Assembly (NCBI GenBank): GCA_030562195.1
Contig: JAUJPP010000005.1
Span: 17,967,106 to 18,031,105, forward strand
Reading direction: 5' to 3'
Length of the DNA: 64,000 nucleotides
Origin: Nipponacmea schrenckii
Lineage: Eukaryota > Mollusca > Gastropoda > Lottiidae
The stretch's first letter is position 1, and every line of letters begins with the position of its first letter. The translations under genes and the position numbers were made by a program. Under the pieces are notes generated by a model. That model worked only from the letters and a program-made list of their open reading frames with translations. It searched no databases and was not told the origin of the DNA. Shown piece by piece: positions 1 through 10,029 of the stretch.

Positions 1-460
1 TTTTGCGACATATTGGGACGATTTGTAGTGACAAATTGAATTTTTGCGACTAATTGGGACGAATTCTAGTGACAAATTGAAATTTTGCGACAAATTGGGA
101 CAAATTCTAGTGACAAATTGAAATTTTGCGACAAATCGGGACGAATTCTAGTGACAAATTGCAATTTTTTGACACAATGGGACGATATTTAGTGACATAT
201 TGAAATTTTGCGACAAATCGGGACGATTTCTAGTGACAAATTGCAATTTTGCGACATAATGGGACGATCTTTATTGATAATTTGAAATTTTGCGACATAT
301 CGGGACGAATTCTAGTGACAAATTGAAAATTTGCGACACAATGGGACGATATTTAGTGACATATTGAAATTTTGCGACAAATCGGGACGATTTCTAGTGA
401 CAAATTCCAATTTTGCGACACAATGGGACGAAATTTAGTGACAAATCGTCGGTACGACCC
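1..460. repeat. Minisatellite, about 41-bp unit
   Basis: About eleven head-to-tail units built on TTTTGCGACAAATCGGGACG followed by a TTCTAGTGACAAATTGAAA-like half. Unit starts near 1, 42 and 83 give the 41-bp period. Units differ by point changes (CAAAT/CATAT/CACAAT). The array is cut by the left edge of the window and decays at about 455. No coding content. Confidence 0.9.
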
Positions 461-1239
461 AGGAAAATGACACATTGGGAGGAAATGACGGAACAGGGCG
501 ACGTCGGATTTGCCGAGGTGGCCCGTATAAGTGGTTGATGGGACTCCTTTCCGGAGAACATGCGTTGCCTAAGTCGGACTGTTGTCGCCATGGACGTCGC
601 TGTTAGGGTACGTATCCTAATGTGTAGTACCCGTATGCATGTTTCGATCTTAACGGGGCATGGCTGCTTTTCTCCTCCACTCTTCATCCTCTCTCCATTG
701 TTGGCTGTTAAACGTGGCATATCTTTCTTAAGTATTTCGTTAGTTTAGACTATCTATTCTAATCAAAGTCAATGAATACAGTATACGGATGGTGGCATAA
801 GTGAAAAAATTGTCAACGGATGCCTAGCTGTGGGACGGTGCATTTTCCGATGTCAATTATATACTTGGCATTATACCTTTTACTTAAAGGTAACATTACG
901 TCAAGTTCATCATTTCAAGAAATGAATTAGAAGTGTAAAATTGTGGATATGATATTTCTGGTAGTTGAGAAGGTATTTGCCCTTTTTTGGAAAATTAAAG
1001 TAAATCTCTTATGACTTCTATGACACCATATTATCTTGAAGAAGAGCAGTACAAATTCTTAAACAGATCTTTTATAACTTCTTTTGCTAGTTTTTACCAG
1101 ATAATGTCCAGTTGGTAAAGAACTTTTCTCAATTAATAGACAGATAGTAGAAGATCTTGATAAGATTAACTTTATTAAGGCACTGGTATTTATACCATGG
1201 TCGTAAATGCACACTTAAAATATTACATATAGGCCTACA
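461..1239. other. No recognisable gene
   Basis: Positions 461-760 are noticeably less AT-rich than the surroundings, but the short open frames on both strands resemble nothing I know. 760-1239 is AT-rich without recognised structure. A short upstream exon cannot be excluded. Confidence 0.5.
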
Positions 1240-1905
1240 ACATAATTTTGATAAGTAATAGACAGTGAACATTTTTTACCAAATAAAAGACTAAAAGTGA
1301 ATAGTTTTTGATAAATTTTAGACGGTGAACAGTTTTTATCAAATAATTAACAGTTAGTAAAAGTTTTAGATAAATAACAACAGTGAACAGTTTTTGATAA
1401 ATAATATTAAGTGAACATATGTTTTTACCCAACAATGGACAGTAAGTGAACAGTTCTTTACCCAACAATGGACAGTAATAGACAGTGAACAGTTTTTTAC
1501 CCAACAATGGACAGTAAGTGAACAGTTTTTTACCCAACAATGGAAAGTAAGTGAACAGTTTTTACTTAACAATGGAAAGTAAGTGAACATTTTTTTACCT
1601 AACAATGGAAAGTAAGTGAACAGTTTTTGATAAATAATATTTAGTGGACAGTTTTTGATAAATAATATTAAGTGAACAGTTTTTTACCCAACAATGGAAA
1701 GTAAGTGAACAGTTTTTTTACCAAACAATGGAAAGTAAGTGAACAGTTTTTTACCCAACAATGGAAAGTAAGTGAACAGTTTTCGATTATCAATAGACAG
1801 TGAACAGTTTTCGATAAGTAATAGGCAGTGAACAGTTTTCGATAAGTAATAGACATTGAACAGTTTTCGATAAGTATAAGACATTGATTAGTACTTAATA
1901 AAAAT
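1240..1905. repeat. Compound minisatellite around GTGAACAGTTTTT
   Basis: Two interleaved unit types share the core GTGAACAGTTTT. A roughly 33-bp type (core plus TACCCAACAATGGAAAGTAA) dominates 1415-1780. A roughly 28-bp type (core plus CGATAAGTAATAGACA) dominates 1260-1400 and 1780-1910. The open frames over this stretch are by-products of the periodicity. Confidence 0.85.
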
Positions 1906-1959
1906 TAGACAGTGATCATGATTATATTGAGCATAATAAGCTAGATAAAGATATTGAAT

Positions 1960-2285
1960 CCTAATTTTTATATATTAATAATTATATTAATGACAATTGT
2001 GAAAATTTAAGGCCAAGATTAAATATGGATAAGATAGTTAATAATTATGGCAGACAACTACTATCATTTTGCATTATGACAGGTTTTCGGATTATTAATG
2101 GAAGAATTGATGGTGATAGCTCTGGTAATTTCACATTTAATAGCTCAAAGGGATCAAGTTTAATTGATTATCTATTATTACATAAAGAGTATTTTTAAGT
2201 TTTTGAATACTTTTTGTTTTGGTATATTTACTGAATTTTCTGATCATTCTCCACTTGTGATAGAATTAAACATAGCATCTTGTGT
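1960..2285 (+). pseudogene. LINE endonuclease fragment
   Basis: Two adjoining plus-strand frames encode the end of an exonuclease-endonuclease-phosphatase domain of a LINE ORF2. The first carries GRQLLSFC, then RIINGRIDGD, then SLIDYLLL at about 2050-2185. The second carries FTEFSDHSPLVIEL at about 2228-2270, which is the conserved D-H end of the fold. One frameshift near 2190 separates them. The same motifs in the same order occur in the LINE copies at 14491-15700 and 18321-19440, so this is a broken relative. No ORF1 or reverse transcriptase is attached. Confidence 0.75.
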
Positions 2286-2595
2286 TTTTTTACATTTGCC
2301 CCTCGCAGATTCTGAAATTTCCTGCGGGACTGAATTCTACTACCCCTTGCCTGCTACTGCTGCTGTTCCAAACATACCATATCATTAACTGTGTTTATGT
2401 TGAAATTAAAGGAACATCTAGGTCATGAAGTAGACTAGACTAGTCCGTAATGTGTAATGTAAGTAATGTGGGCAAAATCGAAATGAATGGAGTTTGACGT
2501 CCTACTCTTCTGCACCTGCCCGTTTTACTGTGACTATATTATAATATATTCTCTATCTTCAACCTACCAACATAACTTAAAATAATAACCATGGC

Positions 2596-2771
2596 TTAAA
2601 GTGTAAATACTTGACAAATAAAAGTACCAAAACCACTACACCCTATATCCATAAATCCCCCATTTGCTAACACCATAACACAGCTCTCGTCCCCTGCATT
2701 ATTATTTGGTTCACTAGGTTCCCAAAACGACTCGTTAACAGTTTCACCAGTTATCCATACGAACTCTGTAC
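2596..2771 (-). CDS. C-type lectin domain, 3' terminal exon (partial gene)
   Basis: Read on the minus strand, this exon encodes the last part of a C-type lectin-like domain: VWITGE, then the EPN-type sugar/calcium site in WEPSEPNNN, then DESCVMV, and the closing GFGTFICQ with the final disulphide cysteine, followed by a stop at 2596-2598. An acceptor (CTGACAG) lies directly upstream at 2772-2778, which sets the exon start and splits a glycine codon. Such domains bind carbohydrate and calcium in secreted or surface proteins and are often expanded in invertebrate immunity. Upstream exons, including any signal peptide, are not seen; they would lie at higher coordinates, where minisatellite and LINE now sit, so the gene may be disrupted. 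Reading frame and key residues are intact in this exon. Confidence 0.75.
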
Positions 2772-3071
2772 CTGTCAGTATTTTGTGTACTCCAAAATGA
2801 ACTTGTGTGCTATCTGAAAAATGAACAGTGAAACCGAGATTAATTACATTGAGAAGTGTTAACATTTAATTGAAGATAAGGACAATGGGATGTGAAATTG
2901 AGCTCCCTAACATTGCAAAGTTTAAACAATAAATTGAGGCTCATTACAATAGGAGGTGTCAACACTAAAATGAATTTCATGTACCTGTCAGTATTCTGTG
3001 TGCTCCAACATGAACATCTGTGTTATCTGAAAAATGAACAGTGAAACCGAGATTAATTATATTGAGAGATG
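2768..3071. repeat. Duplicated 92-bp intron/acceptor segment
   Basis: Positions 2768-2860 and 2980-3071 are near-copies, both running from GTACCTGTCAGTATT through TGAACAGTGAAACCGAGATT. The duplicated piece includes the splice acceptor of the lectin exon, but the exon body is not copied. Confidence 0.8.
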
Positions 3072-3737
3072 TTTATACTGAAGTTTGGCTAATTACATTG
3101 AAATAATACATTGAGGAATGTTAGCACTAAATATAGGCTAATACATTGAAATGTGTTAGCACTAAATATAGCCTAATTACATTGAGGTGTGTTAGCACTA
3201 AATATAGGCTAATTACATTGAAATGTGTTAGCACTAAATATAGGCTAATACATTGAGGTGTGTTAGCACTTAATATAGGCTAATTACATTGAAATGTATT
3301 AGCACTTAATATAGCCTAATTACATTGAAATGTGTTAGCACTAAATATAGGCTAATACATTGAGGTGTGTTAGCACTAAATATAGCCTAATTACATTGAA
3401 ATGTGTTAGCACTAAATATAGGCTAATACATTGAGGTGTGTTAGCACTAAATAAAGGCTAATTACATTGAAATGTGTTAGCACTTAATATAGACTAATTA
3501 CATTGAAATGTGTTTGCACTAAATATAGGCTAATTACATTGAGGTGTGTTAGCACTAAATATAGCCTAATTACATTGAAATGTGTTTGCATTAAATATAG
3601 GCTAATTACACTGAGGTGTGTTAGCACTACATACAGGCTAATTACATTGAAATGTGTTAGCACTAAATATAGGCTAATAACAGTGAAATGTATAAGCACT
3701 AAATATAGGCTAATTACATTTAAATGTGTTAGCACTA
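3072..3737. repeat. 36-bp minisatellite, left part
   Basis: About eighteen units of roughly 36 bp: TGTGTTAGCACTAAATATA then GGCTAATTACATTGAAA. Variants such as CACTACATACAGG occur at about 3625. The array stops abruptly at 3737, where the 3' end of the minus-strand LINE begins, and resumes at 16846 at the expected point in the unit. Confidence 0.92.
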
Positions 3738-3929
3738 CAGAACAGAACAGAACTTTATTAACTCAGACCCACAGTGTGGGTAACAAGAGATCACATAATA
3801 TATAAACATAACAAATATTTTTACAATTATAGATATTAAAATTAATTACATGTATATACAGTATATTTAAATAACTTACAAAATAAGTATTTTATATTTA
3901 CAATTTAATTTGATAATAATATTTCATTT

Positions 3930-5718
3930 TGTTTTTATTATTGTCCTTTCTATATGATAAACGAATACACTAATATTCGATAAAACTCGGATATTATTAT
4001 AACTCAATAAGTTTTATTTTGACGGATGGGTTATATAGTATTTAGGTATATATTTAATTCTAAAAAATTATATTGATGGATGCTGACATAAAAATAAGTA
4101 ATGGTATTCATCGCCAGTTCCATTATTACATAATGGACATATTCTTTCATTTCTCGGGATGTTATTCCATCGTCCAGTTTCAATAGGAAGTTTTATATTG
4201 GATGTTCTAAATTTACATAAATATATTCTTTGGAAGGGGTTCAATTTCAAAAGATATTCTTCAGTGCCAAAATTTGGCTTAATCATGGAATAAATTTCTC
4301 CTCTCGAAGATATACCAATATCATTGTTCCATTTTTGGATATATTGATCTTTGTTTGATGGAATATTTCAGAAATTTTGTATTAATTGGCACTAGCGATT
4401 GATTAGACCATACATAAGAAAATCCATTTTGATCGAGTGTTTCTTTTACGAAATCTATATATTTAAATTGGTTTTGACCTGATATATGTAACTGCAATAT
4501 AAGGCTATATATTCTATGGGATAATTTTTCTGAATTCGGGTCGGCAATCTTTGACCAAAATAAAATCATGCGTTGTTGAATAGTTAAAAGAATAGGAAAT
4601 CGGCCCGTTTCGCCATATATCATAAAATTTGGAGTTGTCTTTCTTACATTTAAAATTCGTTTACAATATTGAGTATGAATTTTTTCTAAATCAGAGCAAT
4701 TTTCGTACCCCCAGATTTCACAACCATACAGTAAGATAGGCAAGACTAACGTATCAAATAATTTAAATTGTACATCTATTGGAAGTGATATATTTCTGAT
4801 TTTTCTATTTAATGCAAACATTGATTTCCTTGACTGGTCTATAAGTTGTTTTCTAGCTAATGTGAATTTACAATTATAATTGAACAATAAACCTAATTAA
4901 TTTTAATTAATTTGTGCCATAAATTTGCCCTGGGTAAAAAATCAAAAGCTTTTTTCAAATCAACAAATAGTCCAAATAGTCTTCCACCGGACGATAAGTA
5001 AATTTGAATTAGTGAATAAAATATAAAAATATTGTCAAGTGTTGAATATCCCTCCCTTCCTAAAACCTGCCCGGCAATCTGAAATTAGTTTTAGTTCATC
5101 TGAAAGCAAATTTAACCTATTGTTTAGTATCGACGTAAACAATTTACCTAAACATGATATAAGTGTGATGGGTCTATAGTTGTCTGGATTTTTATTATCT
5201 CCCTTGTTTTTGTAGATAGGTCTAATCACTCCTATTGTCCATATCTCAGGAATAATTCCTGTATCTAAAATTTTGTTAAAAAGAACGTTATATAATGGAA
5301 GGAGTATATCGGTAGAATTTTTAATATATTCATTATATATTTCATCGATTCCTGCAGCTTTGTTTAATTTCAAGTTTTTAATTGAATTTTTTATTTCCTC
5401 GTTTGATATGGGCGCATTTAGTATACCGTCGAGTGTATCATTCGTTTCAATTTGGGGCATGTTGAATTCAATATCATTTGTACTTTCTATATTATCAAGA
5501 TTTTTAAAGTAATCATATAATTCGTCTATATTTATGTCGGCTTTATTATTTATGGTTTTTCCATCTAGATCATCTAATATTTTCCATAAGGACTTAAGAG
5601 TCATTTTTTGATAATTGCCTAATTTTTTGTTCTGTTTGGAACTCAAATTTATCATGGGCTCGGCGTAAACTTTTTCTCTAATTTTTACCAGCGCGATTTA
5701 GTAGGATTTTATTATCTT
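3930..5718 (-). pseudogene. LINE ORF2, reverse transcriptase and C-terminal part (broken)
   Basis: Minus-strand reading resumes at about 5710 and enters a linker (MINLSSKQNKK at 5655). It then shows reverse-transcriptase blocks NKAAGIDEIYNEYIK, WTIGVIRPIYKNKG, NYRPITLISCLGKLF and CRAGFRKG. A frameshift near 5040 changes frame; the new frame carries LFVDLKKAFDFLP, the first catalytic aspartate block. At about 4890 the sequence jumps to the thumb region (ARKQLIDQSRKS, then LPILLYGCEIWG), so the YxDD catalytic block is deleted. The end carries a Cys-His motif (CPLCNNGTGDEYHYLFLCQH at about 4160-4080), followed by stop-interrupted YIPKYY-type tail sequence. No active enzyme can be made. Confidence 0.85.
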
Positions 5719-5815
5719 TTGATTTGTTTTTATACGCCCACATGGAAATGTGGACGTATATTGCCGTCTCCCCTGTCCGTCGGTTCGTCGGTCCGTCGGT
5801 CAGTCCACATTTGTT

Positions 5816-7760
5816 GTATCCACGATAGAGGCTACAGTTTTTATCCGATCTTAATGAAACTTGGTATACATGTATATATTGATGATATCTCGGTCAAGTT
5901 CGAAAATGGAAATTATCGCATGAACGGTTTTTGAGTTATTGCACTTGACTTAAATGCGTCAAATTTGGGTTGTATCCACAATAGAGGCTACAGTTTTTAT
6001 CCGATCTTAATGAAACTTGGTATACATGTATATATTGATGATATCTCGGTCAAGTTCAAAAATTGAAATTATCGAATGAATGGATTTTGAGTTATTGCCC
6101 TTGACTTAGTAAAAACACATCAAATTTGGGTTGTATCCACAATAGAGGCTACAGATTTTATCCGATCTTAATGAAACTTGGTATACATGTATATATTGAT
6201 GATATCTCGGTCAAGTTCGAAAATGGAAATTTTCGCATGAACGGTTTTTTAGTTATTGCCCTTGACTTAGTAAAAACGCGTCAAATTTGGGTTGTATCCA
6301 CAATAGAGGCTATAGTTTTTATCCGATCTGAATGAAACTTGGTATACATGTATATATTGATGATATCTCGGTCAAGTTCGAAAATTGAAATTATCGAATG
6401 AACGGATTTTGAGTTATTGCCCTTGACTTAGTAAAAACGTGTCAAATTTGGGTTGTATTCACGATAGAAGCTACAGTTTTTATCCGATCTTAATGAAACT
6501 TGGTATACATGTATATATTGATGATATCTCGGCCAAGTTCAAAAATGGAAATTATCGCATGAACGGTTTTTGAGTTATTGCACTTGACTTAAATGCGTCA
6601 AATTTGGGTTGTATCCACAATAGAGGCTACAGTTTTTATCCGATCTTAATGAAACTTGGTATACATGTATATATTGATGATATCTCGGTCAAGTTCGAAA
6701 ATGGAAATTATCGCATGAACGTTTTTTGAGTTATTGCCCTTGACTTAGTAAAAACGCGTCAAATTTGGGTTGTATCCACAATAGAGGCTACAGTTTTTAT
6801 CCGATCTTAATGAAACTTGGTATACATGTATATATTGATGATATCTCGGTCAAGTTCGAAAATTCAAATTATCGAATGAACGGATTTTGAGTTATTGCCC
6901 TTGACTTAGTAAAAACACATCAGATTTGGGTTGTATCCACAATAGAGGCTACAGATTTTATCCGATCTTAATGAAACTTGGTATACATGTATATATTGAT
7001 GATATCTCGGTCAAGTTCGAAAATGGAAATTTTCGCATGAACGGTTTTTGAGTTATTGCCCTTGACTTAGTAAAAACGCATCAAATTTGGGTTGTATCCA
7101 CAATAGAGGCTATAGTTTTTATCCGATCTTAATGAAACTTGGTATACATGTATATATTGATGATATCTCGGTCAAGTTCGAAAATTTAAATTATCGAATG
7201 AACGGATTTTGAGTTATTGCCCTTGACTTAGTAAAAACGTGTCAAATTTGGGTTGTATTCACGATAGAAGCTACAGTTTTTATCCGATCTTAATGAAACT
7301 TGGTATACATGTATATATTGATGATATCTCGGCCAAGTTCGAAAATGGAAATTATCGCATGAACGGTTTTTGAGTTATTGCACTTGACTTAGTAAAAACG
7401 CGTCAAATTTGGGTTGTATCCACAATAGAGGCTACAGTTTTTATCCGATCTTAATGAAACTTGGTATACATGTATATATTGATGATATCTCGGTCAAGTT
7501 CGAAAATGGAAATTATCGCATGAACGTTTTTTGAGTTATTGCACTTGACTTAGTAAAAACGCGTCAAATTTGGGTTGTATCCACAATAGAGGCTACAGTT
7601 TTTATCTGATCTTAATGAAACTTGGTATACATGTATATATTGATGATATCTCGGTCAAGTTCCAAAATGGAAATTATCGAATGAACAGATTTTGAGTTAT
7701 TGCCCTTGACTTAGTAAAAACGCGTCAAATTTGGGTTATATCCACGATATAGGCCACAGT
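5816..7760. repeat. Satellite, 12 units of about 160 bp, with a five-unit higher-order period
   Basis: Each unit contains GGCTACAGTTTTTATCCGAT, CTTGGTATACATGTATATAT, GATATCTCGGTCAAGTTCGA and TGAGTTATTGCCCTTGACTT. Unit starts fall near 5829, 5985, 6145, 6307, 6470, 6623, 6785, 6946, 7108, 7268, 7430 and 7587 (153-163 bp apart). Diagnostic variants recur about 800 bp apart: CAGATTTTATCC at about 6150 and 6950, GTATTCACGATAGAAG at about 6456 and 7256. Five units therefore form a higher-order repeat. Confidence 0.9.
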
Positions 7761-8230
7761 TTTTATCAGAAATTCAAATTTGACGATTTTTTGATGAATA
7801 GTTTATGAGTAATTGCCCTTGACTAAGTAAAATTGCCTAAAAATTCATTTTCTGTAGACACTATAGAAGCTACAATTATCTATGGATTTTAATGAAACTT
7901 GGTATGAGCATTGGAATTGATAAGAGGGCGGTCAAGTTCGATTTGGACGATTTTGCGATAAACAGTTTTGGAGTTATTGCCCCTGCCTCTATATTTGTTG
8001 TAGACAAAATAGAAGCTACAATTTTCAATGGATTTAAATGAAACTTGGTGTGAGCATTAGAATTGATAAGACACAGTCAAGTTCGAATTTGATGATTTTT
8101 CGATGAACAGTTTTTTAGTTATTGCCCTTGACTTAGTAAGATTGTGTCAAAATTTTTTTGTGGTTCAATAGAAGCTACAATTTTCAATGGATTTTGATGA
8201 AACTTGGTGTTTTTGAGTTTTTGCCCTTGA

Positions 8231-8674
8231 CTTTATCTCTGGAGAGAATCTTTCGAACTACGCGCGTGTACTTCTTTATTTCTATTCAAGAGTAATTAAA
8301 ACTCAGTATTTATTTATTTATTTTTTCTGCTCATGCGCTGGTCATTGAGCACTTTTCGTTTTTAACACGTATTGACTTTGATACTACAGTCATTAATTTT
8401 ACTTGATACGTATATTTAATTTTGTTTCTCTATTATTTGCTTCTAGCAATGTTTACGTTCTTTATTGGGAACTGCCAATATTCAGTGAGTAGCTTACTTA
8501 TCTTTCGTTTTGTTTCAGTATTTTCTATTGTATTTGTCAATTTAATAACTTATAACTTTTGTGTATGTAGTTAAATAATAATTGTACGTATTTAATTGAT
8601 TTGCAGTGAACGACATCCTAATAAACTGTTTCTGATGAGGCAATTGGTTTTTTATTAGCCCAAAGAGAACGACA
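8231..8674 (+). repeat. 5' LTR of the BEL element
   Basis: Matches 13960-14402 over its whole length. Differences I can see are one extra T near 8361, T/G near 8407, A/G near 8501 and the first two bases (CT here, TG in the 3' copy). It ends in GAACGACA. It should carry promoter and polyadenylation signals (CCTAATAAACTG at about 8618). Confidence 0.93.
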
Positions 8675-8700
8675 GTTCATGAATAAGCTGATCGACTACC

Positions 8701-10029
8701 ATGGAAGAGCTGAAGAAATTAAGAACACAGAAAAAAATTGTGTTTACGAGAGAACTAAACAAATTGGAGAGTTTCTTTGCGGAACGAGACCCCGAGAGTA
8801 TGAAAAGCAGCATGTTGAGATTAAAGCAACTCTACACTGAATTAGTTAACGCATGTGATAATTATCAGGACTTCATTTTGAATTCGTTAGAAACTGAAAA
8901 TTTTGATGATTATTTAAGTGCCTCAGAGAAGTACATTGATGATATCCATAAAAGTTATTGTAGCATTATTGAAAGAGTTAATACTTATCTTGTATCGTCC
9001 CCACAATCACCATTTCGTAGAGATGACCACTTGGCAAATGAAAGTTTTGAATTTAAAGCTGATTGCAGCAATGATAAACTATCTGAATTAATTAAGTTAT
9101 TACAACTTCCTAAAGTTGAATTAAAACACTTTGATGGAACTCCCAGTAAGTACCACCAATTTATGAATCAATTTAAACAATCGATTGAGAGCTGTACTAA
9201 TGACCCACTGACTAAATTAAATTTGCTCCAGCAGTATTGTGTTGGAAATGCAGCCAAACTAATTTCAGGTTGCTCGTCTATTGATCCTAGTGAAGGATAC
9301 TTGGATGCTTTAGATATTTTGGAAAGACGGTGTGGCAATCCACATTCTATTGCTAATGAATTAATTTCTTCTTTAAGATCTGGAAAACCAATCAAAACCG
9401 CTCAAGAATTATTGTCCTTGGCAGATTCGTTAAGGGATGTTTATACAGTTTTGTTTGAGCTTCACAAATTACACGAGGTAAGTTCGCAGACATTCTTTAA
9501 GTATTTCCTTAATAGAGTAACTATTAGGTCTGTAAGAGGTAAGTGGAGGTCATTTGCACTTGAGACTTTGGAACGAAAAAACGAGTATCCAAATTTCCAA
9601 CATTTTGTCGAGTTCATCTGCAAAGAAGCGCTATATATGAATGATCCTGTATATGGTTTTGATTTCTTTAAGCCTGATGGTAATATTTCTAATCCTCGTC
9701 CGAGATCCTCTAGTTTATTTACTTCATTCACAAATATTTGCTCTTTGTGTGGTGAAAATCATCGACTGTACAGATGTCATCACTTCCATGATATGTCATT
9801 AGATGCAAGAAAGGATTTTGTGTCCAGTAAAAGTCTGTGTCGAATATGCCTTGGTAATCATGCAGAATCCTGTAAGAGTACATATAAATTTTCAAATTGT
9901 TCTCAAAGGCATTCGTATTTGTTACATGTAGATGAGGCATCTTCTGTGAATCTTCTTAATAATAAAACGTCCATATTACCAGTTATCCCAGTTATCATTA
10001 ACAATAAATGTACAAGTTTTGCTCTTTAG
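8701..10029 (+). CDS. gag: BEL Gag polyprotein
   Basis: A 442-residue open frame. The N-terminal 120 residues are charged and helical (MEELKKLRTQKK start). Residues of about 135-310 form a DUF1759-like capsid region recognisable by LPKVELKHFDGTPSKYHQF and LDILERRCGNPHSIANEL. Two zinc-knuckle-like motifs follow: CSLCGENHRLYRC (about residues 347-359) and CRICLGNHAESC (about 381-392); these would bind nucleic acid. The frame ends at 10029 and the protease frame overlaps it in the -1 phase. In most BEL elements gag and pol are one frame, and a missing T in the short T-run at about 10023-10026 would explain the break. A programmed frameshift is possible, but I see no classic slippery heptamer. 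Confidence 0.9.
   Translation: MEELKKLRTQKKIVFTRELNKLESFFAERDPESMKSSMLRLKQLYTELVNACDNYQDFILNSLETENFDDYLSASEKYIDDIHKSYCSIIERVNTYLVSSPQSPFRRDDHLANESFEFKADCSNDKLSELIKLLQLPKVELKHFDGTPSKYHQFMNQFKQSIESCTNDPLTKLNLLQQYCVGNAAKLISGCSSIDPSEGYLDALDILERRCGNPHSIANELISSLRSGKPIKTAQELLSLADSLRDVYTVLFELHKLHEVSSQTFFKYFLNRVTIRSVRGKWRSFALETLERKNEYPNFQHFVEFICKEALYMNDPVYGFDFFKPDGNISNPRPRSSSLFTSFTNICSLCGENHRLYRCHHFHDMSLDARKDFVSSKSLCRICLGNHAESCKSTYKFSNCSQRHSYLLHVDEASSVNLLNNKTSILPVIPVIINNKCTSFAL

Noticed and set aside
394..748. Frames at 394-720 (minus) and 560-748 (plus)
   Set aside because: Overlapping opposite-strand frames without recognisable motifs, one partly in the 41-bp minisatellite.
1235..1884. Minus-strand frames rich in NCSLTFHCWVK-like repeats
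   Set aside because: Generated by the GTGAACAGTTTTT minisatellite.
3072..3737. 36-bp periodic array resembling a CRISPR array
   Set aside because: No unique spacers: the whole 36-bp unit repeats head to tail with scattered point variants, and the context is eukaryotic.
3484..3805. Open frames of 83-113 residues on both strands over 3484-3805 and 16832-17204
   Set aside because: Unit length divisible by three keeps the frames open; residues repeat every 12 positions. By-product of the minisatellite.
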